The position numbers and the translations under genes were made by a program. The notes beneath the pieces are model-generated. The model had not been told where the DNA came from. It did no database searches and saw only the letters and a list, made by a program, of their open reading frames with translations. Shown one piece after another: positions 13,302-25,760 of a stretch of 64,000 nt of DNA; within the stretch, counting starts at the first letter, position 1, and every line of letters begins with the position of its first letter. The stretch is from Patella vulgata (lineage: Eukaryota > Mollusca > Gastropoda > Patellidae), in assembly GCF_932274485.2 (NCBI RefSeq), contig NC_065880.2, forward strand, positions 52,872,894-52,936,893. Direction: 5' to 3'.

Positions 13302-13592
13302 CTCTAAATGGCATCTCTAGCCTGCGATCTTTAGTGGATTATGAACCGATTTACTGCATGACTTTCCTTTACGATTTAACGATTAAATGGATAATCGAGA
13401 CTATGCTGTTTATCGTACTGACTTTATTAATGATGATTGAGGCTAGGCGGAAATTTCAATCCCTTAGTTCTCGGTTCCTAGTGGATCAATTTGAATGAAA
13501 TTTTCAGCAAATTGCCTTTATATTATCTAGTTATTAACTATTAAAGTCAAAACTACCAACTCGTTATCAAATCTCCCATAATGTATCTTTAA
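13133..13592 (+). mobile_element. TTAA-ended MITE (family F), copy 1
   Basis: It begins TTAAACATACATTATGCAAG and ends near 13592 with cataatgtatctttaa, an imperfect inverted match. The interior (gaccataatcaactct, gttattaactatta) matches 30748-31034. One end lies against the piggyBac-type element. A single end of the same family is seen in reverse at 20543-20577. Non-coding. Confidence 0.55.
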
Positions 13593-14689
13593 TAAACAGT
13601 ATAAATTTGAATCAATTTGGTCAATTTCACAGTAAAAGAGTGCATCCCATGTTGTTGGGCTAGTACATGATACTGTATCATATCATGGAACAGCGTATCA
13701 TTTCAGCCTGGTGCTGCTACGGCTAGTTGGATAACCATAAATGGTTAGAATTGGGTGGTTAAATGGTTCAAATTGAATGGTGCGGTTATTTGGAGATGTC
13801 AACCATTACATAGAGTTGTGTCCCATATTATATTCCTCTTTATAACAAAAGTTGTCCGTTGTCCTGTATGTTTGAAAAACTTCGAATGTAATATTTATAG
13901 CACTCGTAGTCGTATGGCTAAGTCAACAGACCTTGTTCTGACATCTGCTATTGTTAATCCAATCCAAATACTTTTCCCCTGCATTTCTGACTTTATTCTA
14001 CCTAGTTTAATATTTATTTAAAAATGTAACCACCATTCAAAATATAATCATAAAGGTTAGCAAATGACATTATAGTAGTAGATTCGTTATGACATTCTAC
14101 TCGTTTCATATCTTGTAATTACTCGCGAGAATTCTACTTTGGGTTTTAGTTAAATTAACCAATCATAAAAATTCTACTTGCAAGCCCAAAATTATTTCTT
14201 TATTGGCCAATCAATAGACGCCTTCCAATTTACTTTATTCTATTGTTAGTTACATTGTGTGATCGTAATACATCCTAAACTTAGGCATGCAGTATGATCG
14301 TAATATTATCACCATATGTCACGTTCGACGGGAAACAGAGTATTGTCTTGTATATTATCGTAGATATTGAATTAAAAAAATAGTAATCAAATAACTATGG
14401 CCTTAGATAGTTTAATTTTTTATTAAAGAATTATACAGTTCTATGAAAAGTTTCCCAAAAATTTTGTGCGAGTAATGCCTTTTTAGGCGAGTATAGCGAG
14501 TAATGACTCACACCTGTTTAAAATTGAAAATTGATGTTAAACGGTTACTAACTGGTTAATAGCTACGGCTATTCGAAAAACAAAGAGTCCTAACGTAGGA
14601 GCACTATTTCAGCCCTAATATAAACTTGGAATGCATTGATTGTATTGAGTAATTTTTTTAACCAAAATGTTTGTTTGATTGCATATGGT
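13593..14689. other. no firm feature
   Basis: A+T-rich sequence. A weak inverted match (tgctgctacggctag near 13708; gtaggagcactatttcag near 14598) may be a decayed DNA transposon, but no target duplication was found. Confidence 0.3.
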
Positions 14690-14955
14690 CTTAACTTAAG
14701 ACTTTCCAAAAACGTTGAAAGTATCATGTGGTGATAGGGCATTTTCAGCGGCAGCACCCATCCAATGGAATAAACTCACAGCAACATTAAAGGAATCCAG
14801 AACTTTAGAGTCCTTTAAATTATCCTTGAAGACTCACTTATTTAACTGTGAATACCAAACGTGACAGTGCCGCTCAGCGCCATCGAGTAGAACAGTTCTA
14901 GATGAGAGGCGCTATACAAATTGATTATTATTATTATTATTATTATTATAATATT
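14690..14955 (+). mobile_element. LINE (CR1/L2-like) 3' end fragment
   Basis: A frame from about 14724 to 14863 reads like the C-terminal end of a CR1/L2-type ORF2. It has a GDRAFS..AP..WN-LP-like block and a final FK..LKTHLFN segment before TGA. A 3' UTR with 'gaggcgctatacaaattgat' and an (ATT)n tail follows. The same protein block ends the LINE piece at 50067-51255, so both are 5'-truncated insertions of related LINEs. Confidence 0.75.
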
Positions 14956-15964
14956 GAACATTTATTATGGCATTTTGGAGTTTTAAAGAACAAGCATCTG
15001 TAGAATTGACATGGTATGACAGAATTTAACTATTCCATAAATTGTTAAATCAAGAATAATATAGACTAATCTATAATTATTCAGGTCTTTATTTTGTCTG
15101 CTAATCAAAAATTCATCATTAATTTTTAAATACAATGGATATGGAATATGATTTACAGCTGTTCTTTTAATGTTAAGGTCTCCTAACAATTAGTTTACCC
15201 ATCCTCAAATGGTTATTTTAAGTTTACAAGATGTACCGGTAATGAATATCTGTATTTTGATGGAAACGATCTTCAAGTCCTTTGTTTATGTGAGTAGGTG
15301 TTTGATAGTTTTGTAATTTAGGTTTGAATAACATGTGTTACAAGGTGCGTTTTAATCGTATTTATAGTTTACATGTATGTTTAAACAGTGTCTGCACTTT
15401 TTATGTTTGTAAATACAATGTATACATGTAAATTATTTGTATGTATATATACATGATACACTGGTTATAACATCTATTAACACTCACATACTGTTCACTT
15501 TAGTATCTTATTGTAAATCAATTGTAATTTCATGCTCAAATATGGACTAAATTCACTTTAAACACATTGTGCAATCATAATAGATTGATGTTTTACAATA
15601 ATGTGACAGCTTTCTTCTTTTTAGTTGTATTGTTATTAAAGTAGATATAAAATAGACATAATATTTTTTTATTTCAATTTCAATGTGTTCACCCAGCTTT
15701 GCATTAACTTTGTTGGTTTCTCTCCCCCCCCCCCCCCCCAAAAAAAAAACCCCAATAACTTGATGATTTTTCTCTCCTATCTGAATTATTAAATTATTAT
15801 TAAATAATTTTTTCTCACTTTCTGTTCCTGTCTTTTGTTTATATTAGAATAAAATAGAAGATGGTAACAAATACTCTGTTCATATTGGGACTAACAGGTT
15901 GTGTTTGCAATTCTATGGTTGTGTATGCAATGCTTGAGAGTTTAAATTTACCCAAACAGCAGCA
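14956..15964. other. no gene; poly-C/A run at 15721-15749
   Basis: Non-coding sequence. A C run followed by an A run (about 15721-15749) is a simple repeat. Nothing else was recognised. Confidence 0.45.
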
Positions 15965-17173
15965 TTTTTATATGCCCACATTTTCATGTGGACGTATTAT
16001 GCCATCGCTCCTGTTGTCCAGACGTCCGTTCGTCCACAATTTATTTGTGGACACTCTACAGGTCACAATTTTTATCCCAATTTTGACGAAACTTGAAATA
16101 TAGGTCTATTTCCCAAAGATCTTGGTTCCTTTTGATATTGGCATATACTGGACCATAACTTTGTGCTTTATGGCCCTTATTGTACCAAAAATCACATTTT
16201 TAGCATGTGGACACTCTAGAGGTCACAATTTTAATCTTGAAGTGCATGTTTATAACCCAAAGATCTTGGTTCCTATTGATACTCATGCATATCAGATTGT
16301 AACTTCCTGTTGGTTGCGTTCAGATTTCATGAAAATCGGACCAAAATTGCCGTCTCTCATACACAAATAGTGTAAAAAATATGGTGTATCAAGGTTGTGA
16401 ACCCTCTAGAGGTCACAAACTGCCAGACAAAATGACCGCTCCTTGTACGCATATAACTTAAAAATATGGTATATCAAGGTTGTGGACCCTCTAGAGGCCA
16501 CAATTTTAATCCGATGTTGATAAAACTTTAAATTTATGATTATATCACAAAGATCTTGGTTCCTTTTGATAATTGCGCACATCTGAAAGTAACTTCCTGG
16601 ATTATGGCCCCCGATTGTCCGAAAAATCACATTTTTATCTTGTGGACAGACCAAATGGCCGCTCCTTGTACGCAAATAGTATAAAAGTATGTAATACCAA
16701 GGTTGTGGACACTCTAGAGGTCACAATTTTTATCCGATTTTGATGACACTTTAAATTTATATCACGAAGATCTTGTTTCCTTTCGATAATTGTGCATATC
16801 CGAAAGTAACTTCTTGGATTATGTATGTGTATAATCCAAAGACCTTGGTTCCAGTCGATATTTGCGCATATCGGACCGTAAATTCCTGGATTATAGACCC
16901 TGATTGTACGAAAAATTACATTTTTAGTTTGTGGACCCTCTTAGAGGTCACAATTTTTATCCGATTTTAAAAAATGTTTAAATGTATCATCGTTACACCT
17001 TAGTGACGGTTGAGTTCAAATTAGGTTCCTGTAGATATTCACGCATATCGGACCACAACTTCCAGGAGTATGACCCTGATTGTACAAAAAAATGCTTCTT
17101 TTTTTGAACTTGTTCCCTGTCCATCTCTTGCAAAATGTAGGTGTATCTTTCATGCCAACCTCTTGTTGCTGAC
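15965..17173 (+). mobile_element. HINE-A, complete copy
   Basis: It opens with TTTTTATATGCCCACATT and the arm atgtggacgtat, has a gtccgttcgtcc stretch, about three internal units, and ends in tccatctcttgcaaaatgta with ggtgtat. Several 60-90-codon frames on both strands fall in the repeat units and recur in other copies. They are not host genes. Confidence 0.7.
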
Positions 17174-17344
17174 TTATGTTCTTGCCAATGAGTACACATT
17201 TGGACCTCATTTTTTGTCCCATCCGGCGGATTCTTTTCTGCCCACACAGAACTGCTCAACTTACCATTGTCCTTTTATTGCAGAGGGTAAAATACCTTTC
17301 TCCCTCATTTAATCATTATTGAATATGTAATGTTGTTGACTTTG

Positions 17345-18354
17345 ATGTTTTTGCTACGTCTGTCCGTCCTTCCGTCCATCGTCCACTATTTTTATCATCT
17401 GATTGTTTTGAAATTGATATATGTTGTTTGCATAAGTGAGATGAAGAAGCCTATTTAATTTCAATAACTTCCGTTAATTTCTTCTGGAGTTATGGCTCTT
17501 GTTTCACTTTGTTGTACCTTGTGAATGCTCTAGCGACAAAAGTTATTATCCGATCTGTATGAAATTTATATGCATCATTTAAATTAGTAAAACAAAGAAA
17601 CCTATTGAATTTCGGCAATTTCCGTTAATTACATCTAGAGTTATGGCTCTTGTTTCACTTTTTAAAATCTTGTGAACACTCTAATGACAACAGTTATCAT
17701 CCGATCTGTTTGAAATTGATATGCATCATTTAAATTACTGCAACGAAGAAGTCTATTGAATTTCAGCAATTTTTGTTAATTATGCCGTGAGTTATGGCCC
17801 TTGGTTCACTTTGTTGTACCTTGTGAATGCTCTAACGACAAAAGTTATTATCCGATCTGTATGAAATTTATATGTATCGTTTAAATTAAAAAAACGAACA
17901 AGCCTATTGAGTTTCAGCAAATTTCCATTGATTACATCTAGAGTTATGGCCCTTGTTTAGCTTTGTTGAATCTTGTGAACGCTTGAACAAAAAAAGTTAT
18001 CTGTATGAACTTCATATGCATCATTTAAATTAGTGAAATGAAGAATCCTATTGAATGTCATCAATTTCCGTCAATTACTTCTAGAGTTATGGCCCTTATT
18101 TGAATTAGTAAAATGAGAAAGCCTGTCGAATTTCAACAATTTATGTAGATTACTTCCAGAGTTACGGCCTTTGTTTTAGTTTTTAAAACCTTGTGAACCC
18201 TCCAACGACGAAAATTATAATGTCATCTGTATGAAATTGTCTATTAAATTCCCCTAATTACCTACAAAAGAATAAATATGCGACAACCCTTGTTCCATGC
18301 ACAGACAATTTAGCTGCTGTAGGTGTATGTTTTGTTGCCTGGCAACCTATCTTT
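17345..18354 (+). mobile_element. HINE-B copy, ~150-bp tandem units
   Basis: A gtctgtccgtccttccgtcc stretch is followed by about five units spaced near 150 bp. The block 'gagttatggc(c/t)cttgtttcac' recurs at about 17488, 17639, 17789 and 17941. The 3' end has aataaatatgcgacaaccc, a gctgctgtagg block and TTGCCTGGCAA, a 6-bp-arm palindrome, then cctatcttt. No protein-coding frame spans the units. Confidence 0.7.
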
Positions 18355-18480
18355 GAAAAATATTTTGACAAAATTAAGAAAGAATCTTCAATTCTAGTAC
18401 AAAAGGCCCATTGACCTGAGCTGCAACCCGGTATACAAAACAGTCCATAACTTTAAAGGGTCACCATTTCTTCTGTAATT

Positions 18481-18935
18481 ATTGTCCCCCACCTTTTGAA
18501 GAAAACAGGGGACTAAATTAAAATGGGTTCGTCCGTCCGTCCCTCACACTTTTTGGGACACAATAACTCTCTTTCTAATTGAGCTAAAATGTTCAAACTT
18601 GGTGTAGGTGTTTATTAGATCAATGCCTTGATGGAGTTCAAAGATGAGCATTTACTGCTTAGGGTAAGCAGAGATAAGCAATTTGATTGGTTGATGCCTT
18701 GGGACACGATAACTTTAAGTTCGATAAAGAGCATTTTCTGCTCAGGGTAAGCAGAGCGATAAGCATTTGAAGATTTCAAGACTTTGGAACACAATAACTC
18801 TCATTCTAATTGAGCTAGGTGAATGCCTTGATGGAGTTCGAAGATGAGAATTTTCTGCTTAGGGTAAGCAGATTGGTTGATGCTTTGGGACACGATAACT
18901 TAAGTTCTAATTAAGTGAGAGTGAGGACACTTGGT
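18481..18935 (+). mobile_element. HINE-D copy, 3' truncated
   Basis: It begins ATTGTCCCCCACC, with an imperfect complementary arm (caggggactaaat), then gtccgtccgtcc. Diverged units carry cacaataactctctttctaa and gatgcctt/gttcgaagatgag blocks. The family 3' end is missing: HINE-A internal sequence takes over near 18936. Confidence 0.65.
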
Positions 18936-19380
18936 GTAAAAGTATGTAATACGAAGGTTGTGGACCCTCTATAGAGGTCACAAATTTTGTCCAATTTTGA
19001 TGAAACTTAAAATACATGTTTATATCCCAAAGATCTCAGTTCCTTTCGATATTCGTACATTTCAGACCATAACTTATTGGATTATTGCCCCTGAATGTAT
19101 GAAAAATCGTCAAAATTTTCATCTGATTTGAAAAAACGTTTTAATTTATCACCGTACAGTAGTTTGTGGACCCTGTAGAGGTCACATTTTTTTATCCAAT
19201 TTCAATGAAACTTAGAATATATGTTTATAACCGAAAGATCTGGGTTCCTTTTGATAATTGCATGTATTGGATCGTAACTTCCTGGATTATAGTCCCTGAT
19301 TTTAAATAAAATCGCTTTTTTGTTTAGCTTGTTCTCTGTCCATCTCTTGCAAAATGTGGGCATAACTTGCTTTGGAAATG
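18936..19380 (+). mobile_element. HINE-A 3' part
   Basis: About one unit (gtatgtaatacgaaggttgtgg, written here in part) leads to the family 3' end: 'gtccatctcttgcaaaatgt', gggcata, then a short palindrome near 19370. The 5' end is missing. Confidence 0.6.
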
Positions 19381-20542
19381 CTGGTTTTCCTATAAGATTG
19401 CATTATTTATTTCATTGGATATAAAGGAAACACAGATGGACAATAGTTAAATGGAGTGGCAATCAGCATTAACTGTTAAATCTTATTAGTTAGTTTAATA
19501 TTTTATGAATTTCATTAACCTATGTGGAATGAAGTAAATTGGCTTGTTGAGAATTGATTTATAAATTTATGAAGAAGATTATGAGTGTAGGAAGTCATAT
19601 TGGAGATATAAATGGCTTCTTGCTTGATATAAGATCTTAATGTTAGTTGTGATAAGAGTATGAATGACTTTGTTTGGAGTTATTGTACACCTACTACATG
19701 TACATTGACCCTTAAATATCGGAAAAGGACCACTATTGTATCCTGTATCATTGTAAACTTAAACAAGTTATTTCAATACTGGGCAATAACCTGGAATTAC
19801 ACACAATCATGTTTTATAAAAGAAAGTAATGGAATTTTTTGGGGGGGTGGGGGAGGGGAGTATTTGCACTATACAGTTTATCAAATATTACAGTTTTATG
19901 GTCGATGCTTTTACATAATATTGACTATCTTGGATAATACAGATGATCAATATGTCAATAATAACAAATTTCAGGACAGAGATATGGATCGGTCAAGTAC
20001 TGTATTTTTCGGGGTATAAGTCGATACTATTTTCCACAGAGTCGGACCTTCGTATTATGTCATAATGTGTTTGTGTGAAATAGCTTTATATAACGTCTGC
20101 TTCCACCGTGTTGATATAATATTGCAGACAATAAACACAATATGCAAGAAGATAAAAAAAAATTACATCCCTAAAAAATAGTTCTCAGTTCCCAACTGTC
20201 TAATTACATCGTCTGCTAAGTAAGATCAAACTTTTGCTATCGTCTAAAACCACTTACGGTATTTCAATACAATTACTTGTCTACATTTCTGAATATATAT
20301 AGCTTGTATATAGTAAGGGAGCGAGGTTCAAGTTGTTTTGAAAATCACGTACAAAATTTCTACTATGCTAGATGATACTCTCCGCTTAAAAATTTAATCA
20401 ATCAGTGATATCCTGTTTAAATCCAAGCCGAATCCAAGCCATCCGTGGGTCTACAGAGTTGATTTTGTGCTTGTTGTGTAAATGAAGATCTAATTTATAA
20501 TTTCTATGACATCTGAAGCCTAAATAAAGACTTGCAATAATC
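19381..20542. other. no recognisable feature
   Basis: A+T-rich sequence. The block ctgtatttttcggggtataagtcg near 20000 (24 bases, seen only in part as a possible hAT-type end) has no partner. The frame at 19660-20019 has no recognisable similarity and contains a G-rich simple run. Confidence 0.3.
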
Positions 20543-20577
20543 AGATTTAGCTCTTGCATAATGTATGTTTAATGAGT
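20543..20577 (-). repeat. family F MITE end
   Basis: Reverse complement of the terminal block acattatgcaagagctaaat found at 13130 and 30750. Confidence 0.5.
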
Positions 20578-20611
20578 TGTTACTCTTAATCAGATTTTAA
20601 TGTATTATAAA

Positions 20612-20785
20612 TGTTTCATTACCGAAAAAAGTAAAAATATGCGACAAGTCTTGTTGACTGCCCGGACGATATAGCTGCTGTGGGTGTATGTTTTGTTGCC
20701 TGGCAACCTATCTTTTTTTTAGCTTGCTCTCTATCCATCTCTTGCAAAATGTGGGCGTATCTTGCCTGGCAACTGCTGGTTCATT
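20612..20785 (+). mobile_element. HINE-B 3' end joined to HINE-A 3' end
   Basis: 20612-20712 is the HINE-B 3' terminus (tatgcgacaagtc, gctgctgtggg, ttgcctggcaacc, tatctttt). It runs directly into HINE-A sequence at a T run (ttttagcttgctctctatcc) and the HINE-A 3' end up to 20785. The simplest reading is a HINE-B insertion at the TTTTTAG motif inside HINE-A, with loss of the upstream part. Confidence 0.6.
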
Positions 20786-20953
20786 AGAAACTTACATGCA
20801 CATCAACCGAGAAAAGGCTACTGCCAGGTTGTAACTATTGTAAGGAAATTAACTACGGAAGTCGGATGGTAGAAGTTTTTGGTTGTTTTTTTTTTCTATG
20901 ACTTCACTGCAATTTGATGTACCACTTAAGGACATGTATACTGCTCCTCCAAA

Positions 20954-21226
20954 GGTTGCTTGGATGACCAAATGGTTAGCATGTGCGCACTGTATCATAC
21001 TGTCTGTCATTGAGTCAACTGGCATAGTTTTGATTCCCTGGTTGTACATGACAAGGAGGAGTGTCGCCTGTCCAACCTCGTGGGTTTTCTCCGGGTCCTC
21101 CGGTTTCCTCCCACTCCGAATTTTAAAATGAAATAAAACTGAACCATCTGATAGTCCCGAAATGACCTAGTTTGTGTTGAGTGGATGTTAAACCCCATTT
21201 CTCTCTCTCTCTCTCTCTCGCTCTGC
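20954..21226 (+). mobile_element. SINE-1 (tRNA-headed, V/Deu-like centre)
   Basis: The tRNA-like head has an A-box-like tggatgaccaaatgg and a B-box-like segment near 21030. The middle carries tcgtgggttttctccgggtc, shared with vertebrate V-SINEs and Deu-SINEs, and the tail is gttaaaccccatttctctct with a long (CT)n. It is the same family as the copies at 36337, 47336, 57235 and 60083. This copy is older: box B and centre are diverged. The frames here on both strands are SINE sequence, not genes. Confidence 0.75.
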
Positions 21227-21324
21227 TACTCCAAAAAGTGCCCCCAGAATGTACCATTGAAAGTTAAATTGTACAAACTTCAGATATCGCCAAAAACACT
21301 GCCTCCCTTTACCCTGAGAGATGT

Positions 21325-21835
21325 GTGTGTATGTGTCTATGTGTCGCCTACAGGCCACAATTCTTAAGTGATCATCTTCAAACTTTACATACTTATTCCT
21401 TATACCCTAAGGATGATCCCTATTGTTTTTGGTGCATGCCTGCCCCCCATGGGGCAGAGCCACGCCCATTTTTTGTATTTCTTTGTCATCTACAGGCCGC
21501 ATTTCTTAACGTATCATATTGAAACTTTGCATACTTATTCTTTGTACCTTAAGGAACATCCCTATCGTTTGTGGTGCATGTCCCCCCCCCCCCCAGGGGC
21601 ACAGGGGCAGAGCCACGCCTAATTTTTGTGTTTATCGTTTACAGGCCGGAGTTCTGAATGGATCAACTTTGTACTTGGCATATGTATTTCTTACAGCCTA
21701 AGGGCGTCAACTATTGATTTTGATGAATGCCCCGAGCCCCAGGGGCCGAGCCAGGCCCAAATTTTTGCCTTTAGCGCCCGAAGGCCACAATTCTGAATGG
21801 ATTATCTTGGAACTTGGAATACTTATTCCTTATTC
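21325..21835 (+). mobile_element. HINE-C copy, 5' truncated
   Basis: Units of about 150-180 bp with the blocks cctacaggccacaattctta, ctttacatacttattcctta, gatgatccctattgtttttg and ggggcagagccacgcc. There is no 5' hairpin, and the copy runs into HINE-B units at about 21836. It includes a poly-C run at 21581-21594. Frames of 60-84 codons recur in the related array at 27445 and are repeat-derived. Confidence 0.6.
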
Positions 21836-22572
21836 ATTTCATTTATTTTAGTAAAAAGAAGAATCCTATTGAATTCTGCAATTTCCGTTTTTTACGTCTG
21901 GAGTTATGGCCCTTGTTTCATTTTGTTGAACCTTGTAAACCTTCTAAGGCCAAAAGTTATCACACGCTTTGTGAAATTTATATGCAGTATTTAAATAAGT
22001 GGAACGAAGAAGCCTATTGAATTTCAGCAATTTCTGTTTATTATGTCTAAAGTTATGGCCCTTGTTTCACTTTGCTGAACCTTGTGAACCTTCTAGAATT
22101 AGTGAAACGAAGAAGTCTATTGAATTTTAGCCATTTCCGTTAATTACTTCTAGAGTTGTTGGCCCTTCTTTCACTTTGTTGAACCTTGTGAATGCTCCAA
22201 CATCAAAAGTTATCATTCGTTCTGTTTGAAATTTATATGCATCATTTAGATGAGTGAAATGAAGAAATCTATTTAATTTCAGTAATTTCCGTCAATTACT
22301 TCTAGATTTATGGCTCTTGTTTTACTTTATGAACCTTGTGAACGTTCGAATGACAAAACTTATCTTCTTATCTGTATGAAATTTATATGCATTATTTGAA
22401 TTTGTAAAACGAAAAAGCCCATCAAATTTCAACAATTTCTGTAAATTTCTTCCAGAGTTAAGGCCCTTGTTTCAGTTTGTAGAACCGTATGAAATTGTCT
22501 TGTAAATGCTACAACCCTTGTCGATTTAGCTGCTGTGGGCGTATGTTTCCTTGCCTGGCAACCTATCTTTTG
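21836..22572 (+). mobile_element. HINE-B copy, 5' truncated
   Basis: About four units near 150 bp (tctggagttatggcccttg, tgtttcactttgttgaacct) and the 3' end gctgctgtgggcgtatgttt with TTGCCTGGCAA and ctttt. It lies directly behind the HINE-C piece. Confidence 0.65.
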
Positions 22573-23599
22573 GTGTCCTATAGATGATGCAGTAATGCAT
22601 CTTTATGACTGCATTGACCTTTTACTTTTGACCTAATTTCTGGCTGAAAATGACCTGGCTTGTTTGTGATATGTACAAGTTATAATTGATTAGTTTGTTC
22701 AAGTAAGAACAAATTAGAATTTATTTGTTATAAGTTTAAATTTATAAGCTTAAAATGACTTTAAAATATTAGTTCGGAATCGGATCTGTAATCACTTCAC
22801 TGTAAATTATGAGATTTGTGTAGGAACTGGATGTGTCACAGAGGTATGAAGTAGCTGAACAAATTTAATTATAGCCTTAATTATTCTCACATCTCGTGAG
22901 TGAATTATGTGCTTCGTGGACCTAGTGGCCTAGTCTGTCTCGAGAGAACAAAATACGCATCAACACTAACAGTTCATACATTATACATTTTATTCCATCA
23001 CATCACTTATAAAGGTGACAAATGAGAAACAAACTGACTGTAAATTTATACCATAACTCTATAACAGATGAACAGAGCAGATTCTCTCCATATGATCAAA
23101 ACGCCAATAATTTTCTTGATATTTTCTGGTCTTATATAGGAAAATACTCGAAAACTAAGAGAATGTTAATTAAGTTGTGTTCCTATAAAAAGTTAGTAGA
23201 GAATAACCGTTAGAAATGTGTCCTTTATTCTAATTGAACTATAATGTAAAGGGGCACCACCATGTTTAATTTTATATATATAAAAATAGTGATTTAGTGC
23301 CAGTACTTAATCCCAATGACAAGACATAAAAACTTGTTAGCTATCTGAGTCTACCACAAGACAGCTATATACCTCTAACAGATGAGTCCAGTAACACTTC
23401 ACTACCACCTGCATGACAGCCATCACAATATTTTCATTTACATTAAACCCTATTTTCTTTTAAGTCTACAACTATTCTGATCTATTCACTTTCTTCTAGA
23501 CTAATTGATTATGCTGTGTTTAAAGATGCATTCCTATAAAAGTATTTATCGGGTGGTTATTTCCAATAGAAGTATGGCAAATTTTACTAAAAAAAAATG
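22573..23599. other. no recognisable feature
   Basis: Non-coding A+T-rich sequence. Short frames only. Confidence 0.4.
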
Positions 23600-24790
23600 C
23601 AGGATACCCTGAAAAACACCCATGGAGCACACACAGGACAAAAATGAAAGGGTGTCACTAAATGTCAGCCTGACGATTGGCATCAAAGGTTGCACACACA
23701 GATTGTCTGACCTCTTTGCATTAGCAGAAGCACTTAATGCATATGTTGATAAACATGATGATGAGCAGATGTGGAAAAAATGAAACTTGGATACAGAGAT
23801 TAAATTGCAGAAAAAGAAGTGGGCAGGGGATAATTCCAGAATTTACTTAGGCTTCAATATTTACAGTAGATGGACAGCGATTAAAGACATCATCATCTTT
23901 TATATGCAATGAATTTTCCCGTGGTTTGGCAGGGGATAATTCCAGAATTTACTTAGGCTTCAATATTTACAGTAGATGGACAGCGATTAAAGACATCATC
24001 ATCTTTAATATGCAATGAATTTTCCCGTGGTTTGGCTAGTGTCCGTGACATACATGGATTCTTTGAATAGATTTTTATAGCTTGGGATATTTCCTCGTAA
24101 ATACAATGTTTTGAGGGGGATTTGAAGCAAATTTTGAAAAAGCTCTAGTTCCTGTCGTTCGGTCTGACTATGGATGACCAATTTATATCAAATATTTTTT
24201 TAGTTGGGAAAAAGAATGGCAAATTTAGACCAGTCATTAATTTAAAATATTGAAATGAGTTTGTTGCGTATGAACACTTTCAACAGGAAACCTTAACTTT
24301 TACATTAAAAATGATTAAACCTAATGCTTATCTTACATCTATTTTTGATGGATTAATTTTAGTTTGAATATGTTTTTATTCCAAATATATCATCAGATCA
24401 CCCAGTTTGTACATGGGAAGGCATCTTTAACTGTTTTAATTGTCAGTTAATTAAAATTTTACACACTATACACAGTTCATCCCCACAGGAGTCTCAAATG
24501 GATACCGTTGATTATATATATGATAACATTGATATAGAAAGTCAGTTTTATAATGGTATTTTTATATACCATCTTTCATGCAGTTACTGTGTAAGGTATA
24601 AAAATGACAACGGTAAGAATTGTTTGTTCCAAGCAACCAATAAACTATATAATGAGACATTCCCTAAAGGATCATCTGAAAAATCAATTCAGCACACTGT
24701 AAAAGTTAATGCAGAAACCTATATTTTGTCTTCTAACAATCTGACAGTTCTGTCATCCCAAACCATATTAAAAATTTTGAAGTTCTGAGT
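23600..24790 (+). mobile_element. DIRS-like retroelement fossil (partial, broken)
   Basis: Parts of the region read as decayed DIRS-type reverse transcriptase: an FxSNIFLVxKKxGxxRPVINLK-like motif near 24180-24250 and weaker downstream RT blocks to about 24790. It is a partial copy with several breaks and no terminal repeats or recombinase were recognised. It is old. The 97-codon frame at 24498-24788 falls within this fossil and is not taken as a host gene. Confidence 0.5.
23823..24034. repeat. 106-bp tandem repeat
   Basis: Two nearly identical 106-bp units (23823-23928, 23929-24034), starting gcaggggataattccagaat. The copies differ at about one base, so the duplication is young. Confidence 0.85.
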
Positions 24791-24794
24791 TGTC

Positions 24795-24969
24795 TGAGAG
24801 AGAGAGAGAGAGAGAGAAATGGGGTTTAACGTCCACTCAACACAAACTAACACATGGTTCAATTTTATTTCAATAATTCGCTTGCGCATAGGGGTCTTTA
24901 GCAGTGGGAGGAAACCGGAGGACCCAGAGAAAACCCATGAGATTGGACAGGCGACCCTACTCCTTGTCA
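24795..24969 (-). mobile_element. SINE-1, 5' truncated, with target duplication
   Basis: In reverse it carries the (GA)n tail, the ggggtttaacgtccactc tail block and the aaaccggaggacccagagaa central block. The tRNA head is missing. CTGAGTTGTC flanks it at 24785-24794 and 24970-24979, a 10-bp target-site duplication that marks both ends and shows the truncation happened at insertion. Confidence 0.85.
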
Positions 24970-24979
24970 CTGAGTTGTC

Positions 24980-25671
24980 GTAGAACAATATAAACATTAA
25001 ACTGCCTCTCATGTTAATATATGTTCTCTTGACCTAGTAGACATAATATGATGTACAGTGCCAGCAACAAGTTCAGTTAATCAATATGAATGAAATTGTT
25101 GAATAGGGTAGTTCTTTATAATAAACATTAGACCTTGAATTTTATTGCATTGTTGCATGGATCTGTTTTATTTCTAATAAAAAACAGAGACATAACAGAC
25201 ATATCAGTTGTTTTGTTATAGATAATGGTATATATTGCAAATTGCATGGCTTAAGGCATTCCAAACTGTGATTATGATACTCAGGAATCTATTTTTCAAA
25301 ATAACTATAAAATATCATCAAACTCCAGCCGGAAACAACAAATTAAAAAAAAAAGACAATTATTATTGGAATTGATAATGGATGAGATTAAAGGGAAATA
25401 TTTCAGAACAAAAGGTATGTTCAGAATTATGACATTTACTGTGGTACGTGGGTTATCAAATAATTGTCAAATTATATATTAGTATTTCGACACCAAAGCA
25501 GTTTCCTTTTCAGATTCTCAAACATTCTTGTGCTTTCGTATCCAAAGTACTCCTGCGAGGCACTGACATAAAATTCCAAACTATCTTGCTATGTGGTTTA
25601 GGCAGTATTTTATTCAGAAATTTCAAAATTATGAAAGTAAATAGCTACAGTTACATTACAAAAAATGATAT
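24980..25671. other. no recognisable feature
   Basis: A+T-rich non-coding sequence. Confidence 0.4.
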
Positions 25672-25760
25672 CCGGTTTAATGTCCTACTTTTGCTCACCA
25701 AATGAACTAATGAAGACTAGCATATGCCTTGCAGTGTGCTATGAAGGAAATGTTGCTTGT
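25672..25760 (-). mobile_element. SINE-2 3' fragment, diverged
   Basis: ggtttaatgtcctacttttg and aatgaagactagcatatgcc match the reversed 3' part of SINE-2 (ggtttaacgtcctactgttc; aatgaagacgggcatacgcc) with about 15-20% difference. An old copy. Confidence 0.6.

Noticed and set aside
13690-14620. hAT element with ends tgctgctacggctag / gtaggagcactatttcag
   Set aside because: Inverted match is weak and no flanking duplication was found.
19990-20045. hAT-type end near ttttcggggtataagtcg
   Set aside because: Only one end was seen, with no partner or duplication.
24498-24788. 97-codon frame as a host exon (a possible acceptor lies upstream)
   Set aside because: Its position and spacing fit the decayed DIRS-like RT, and no conserved domain or donor is present.
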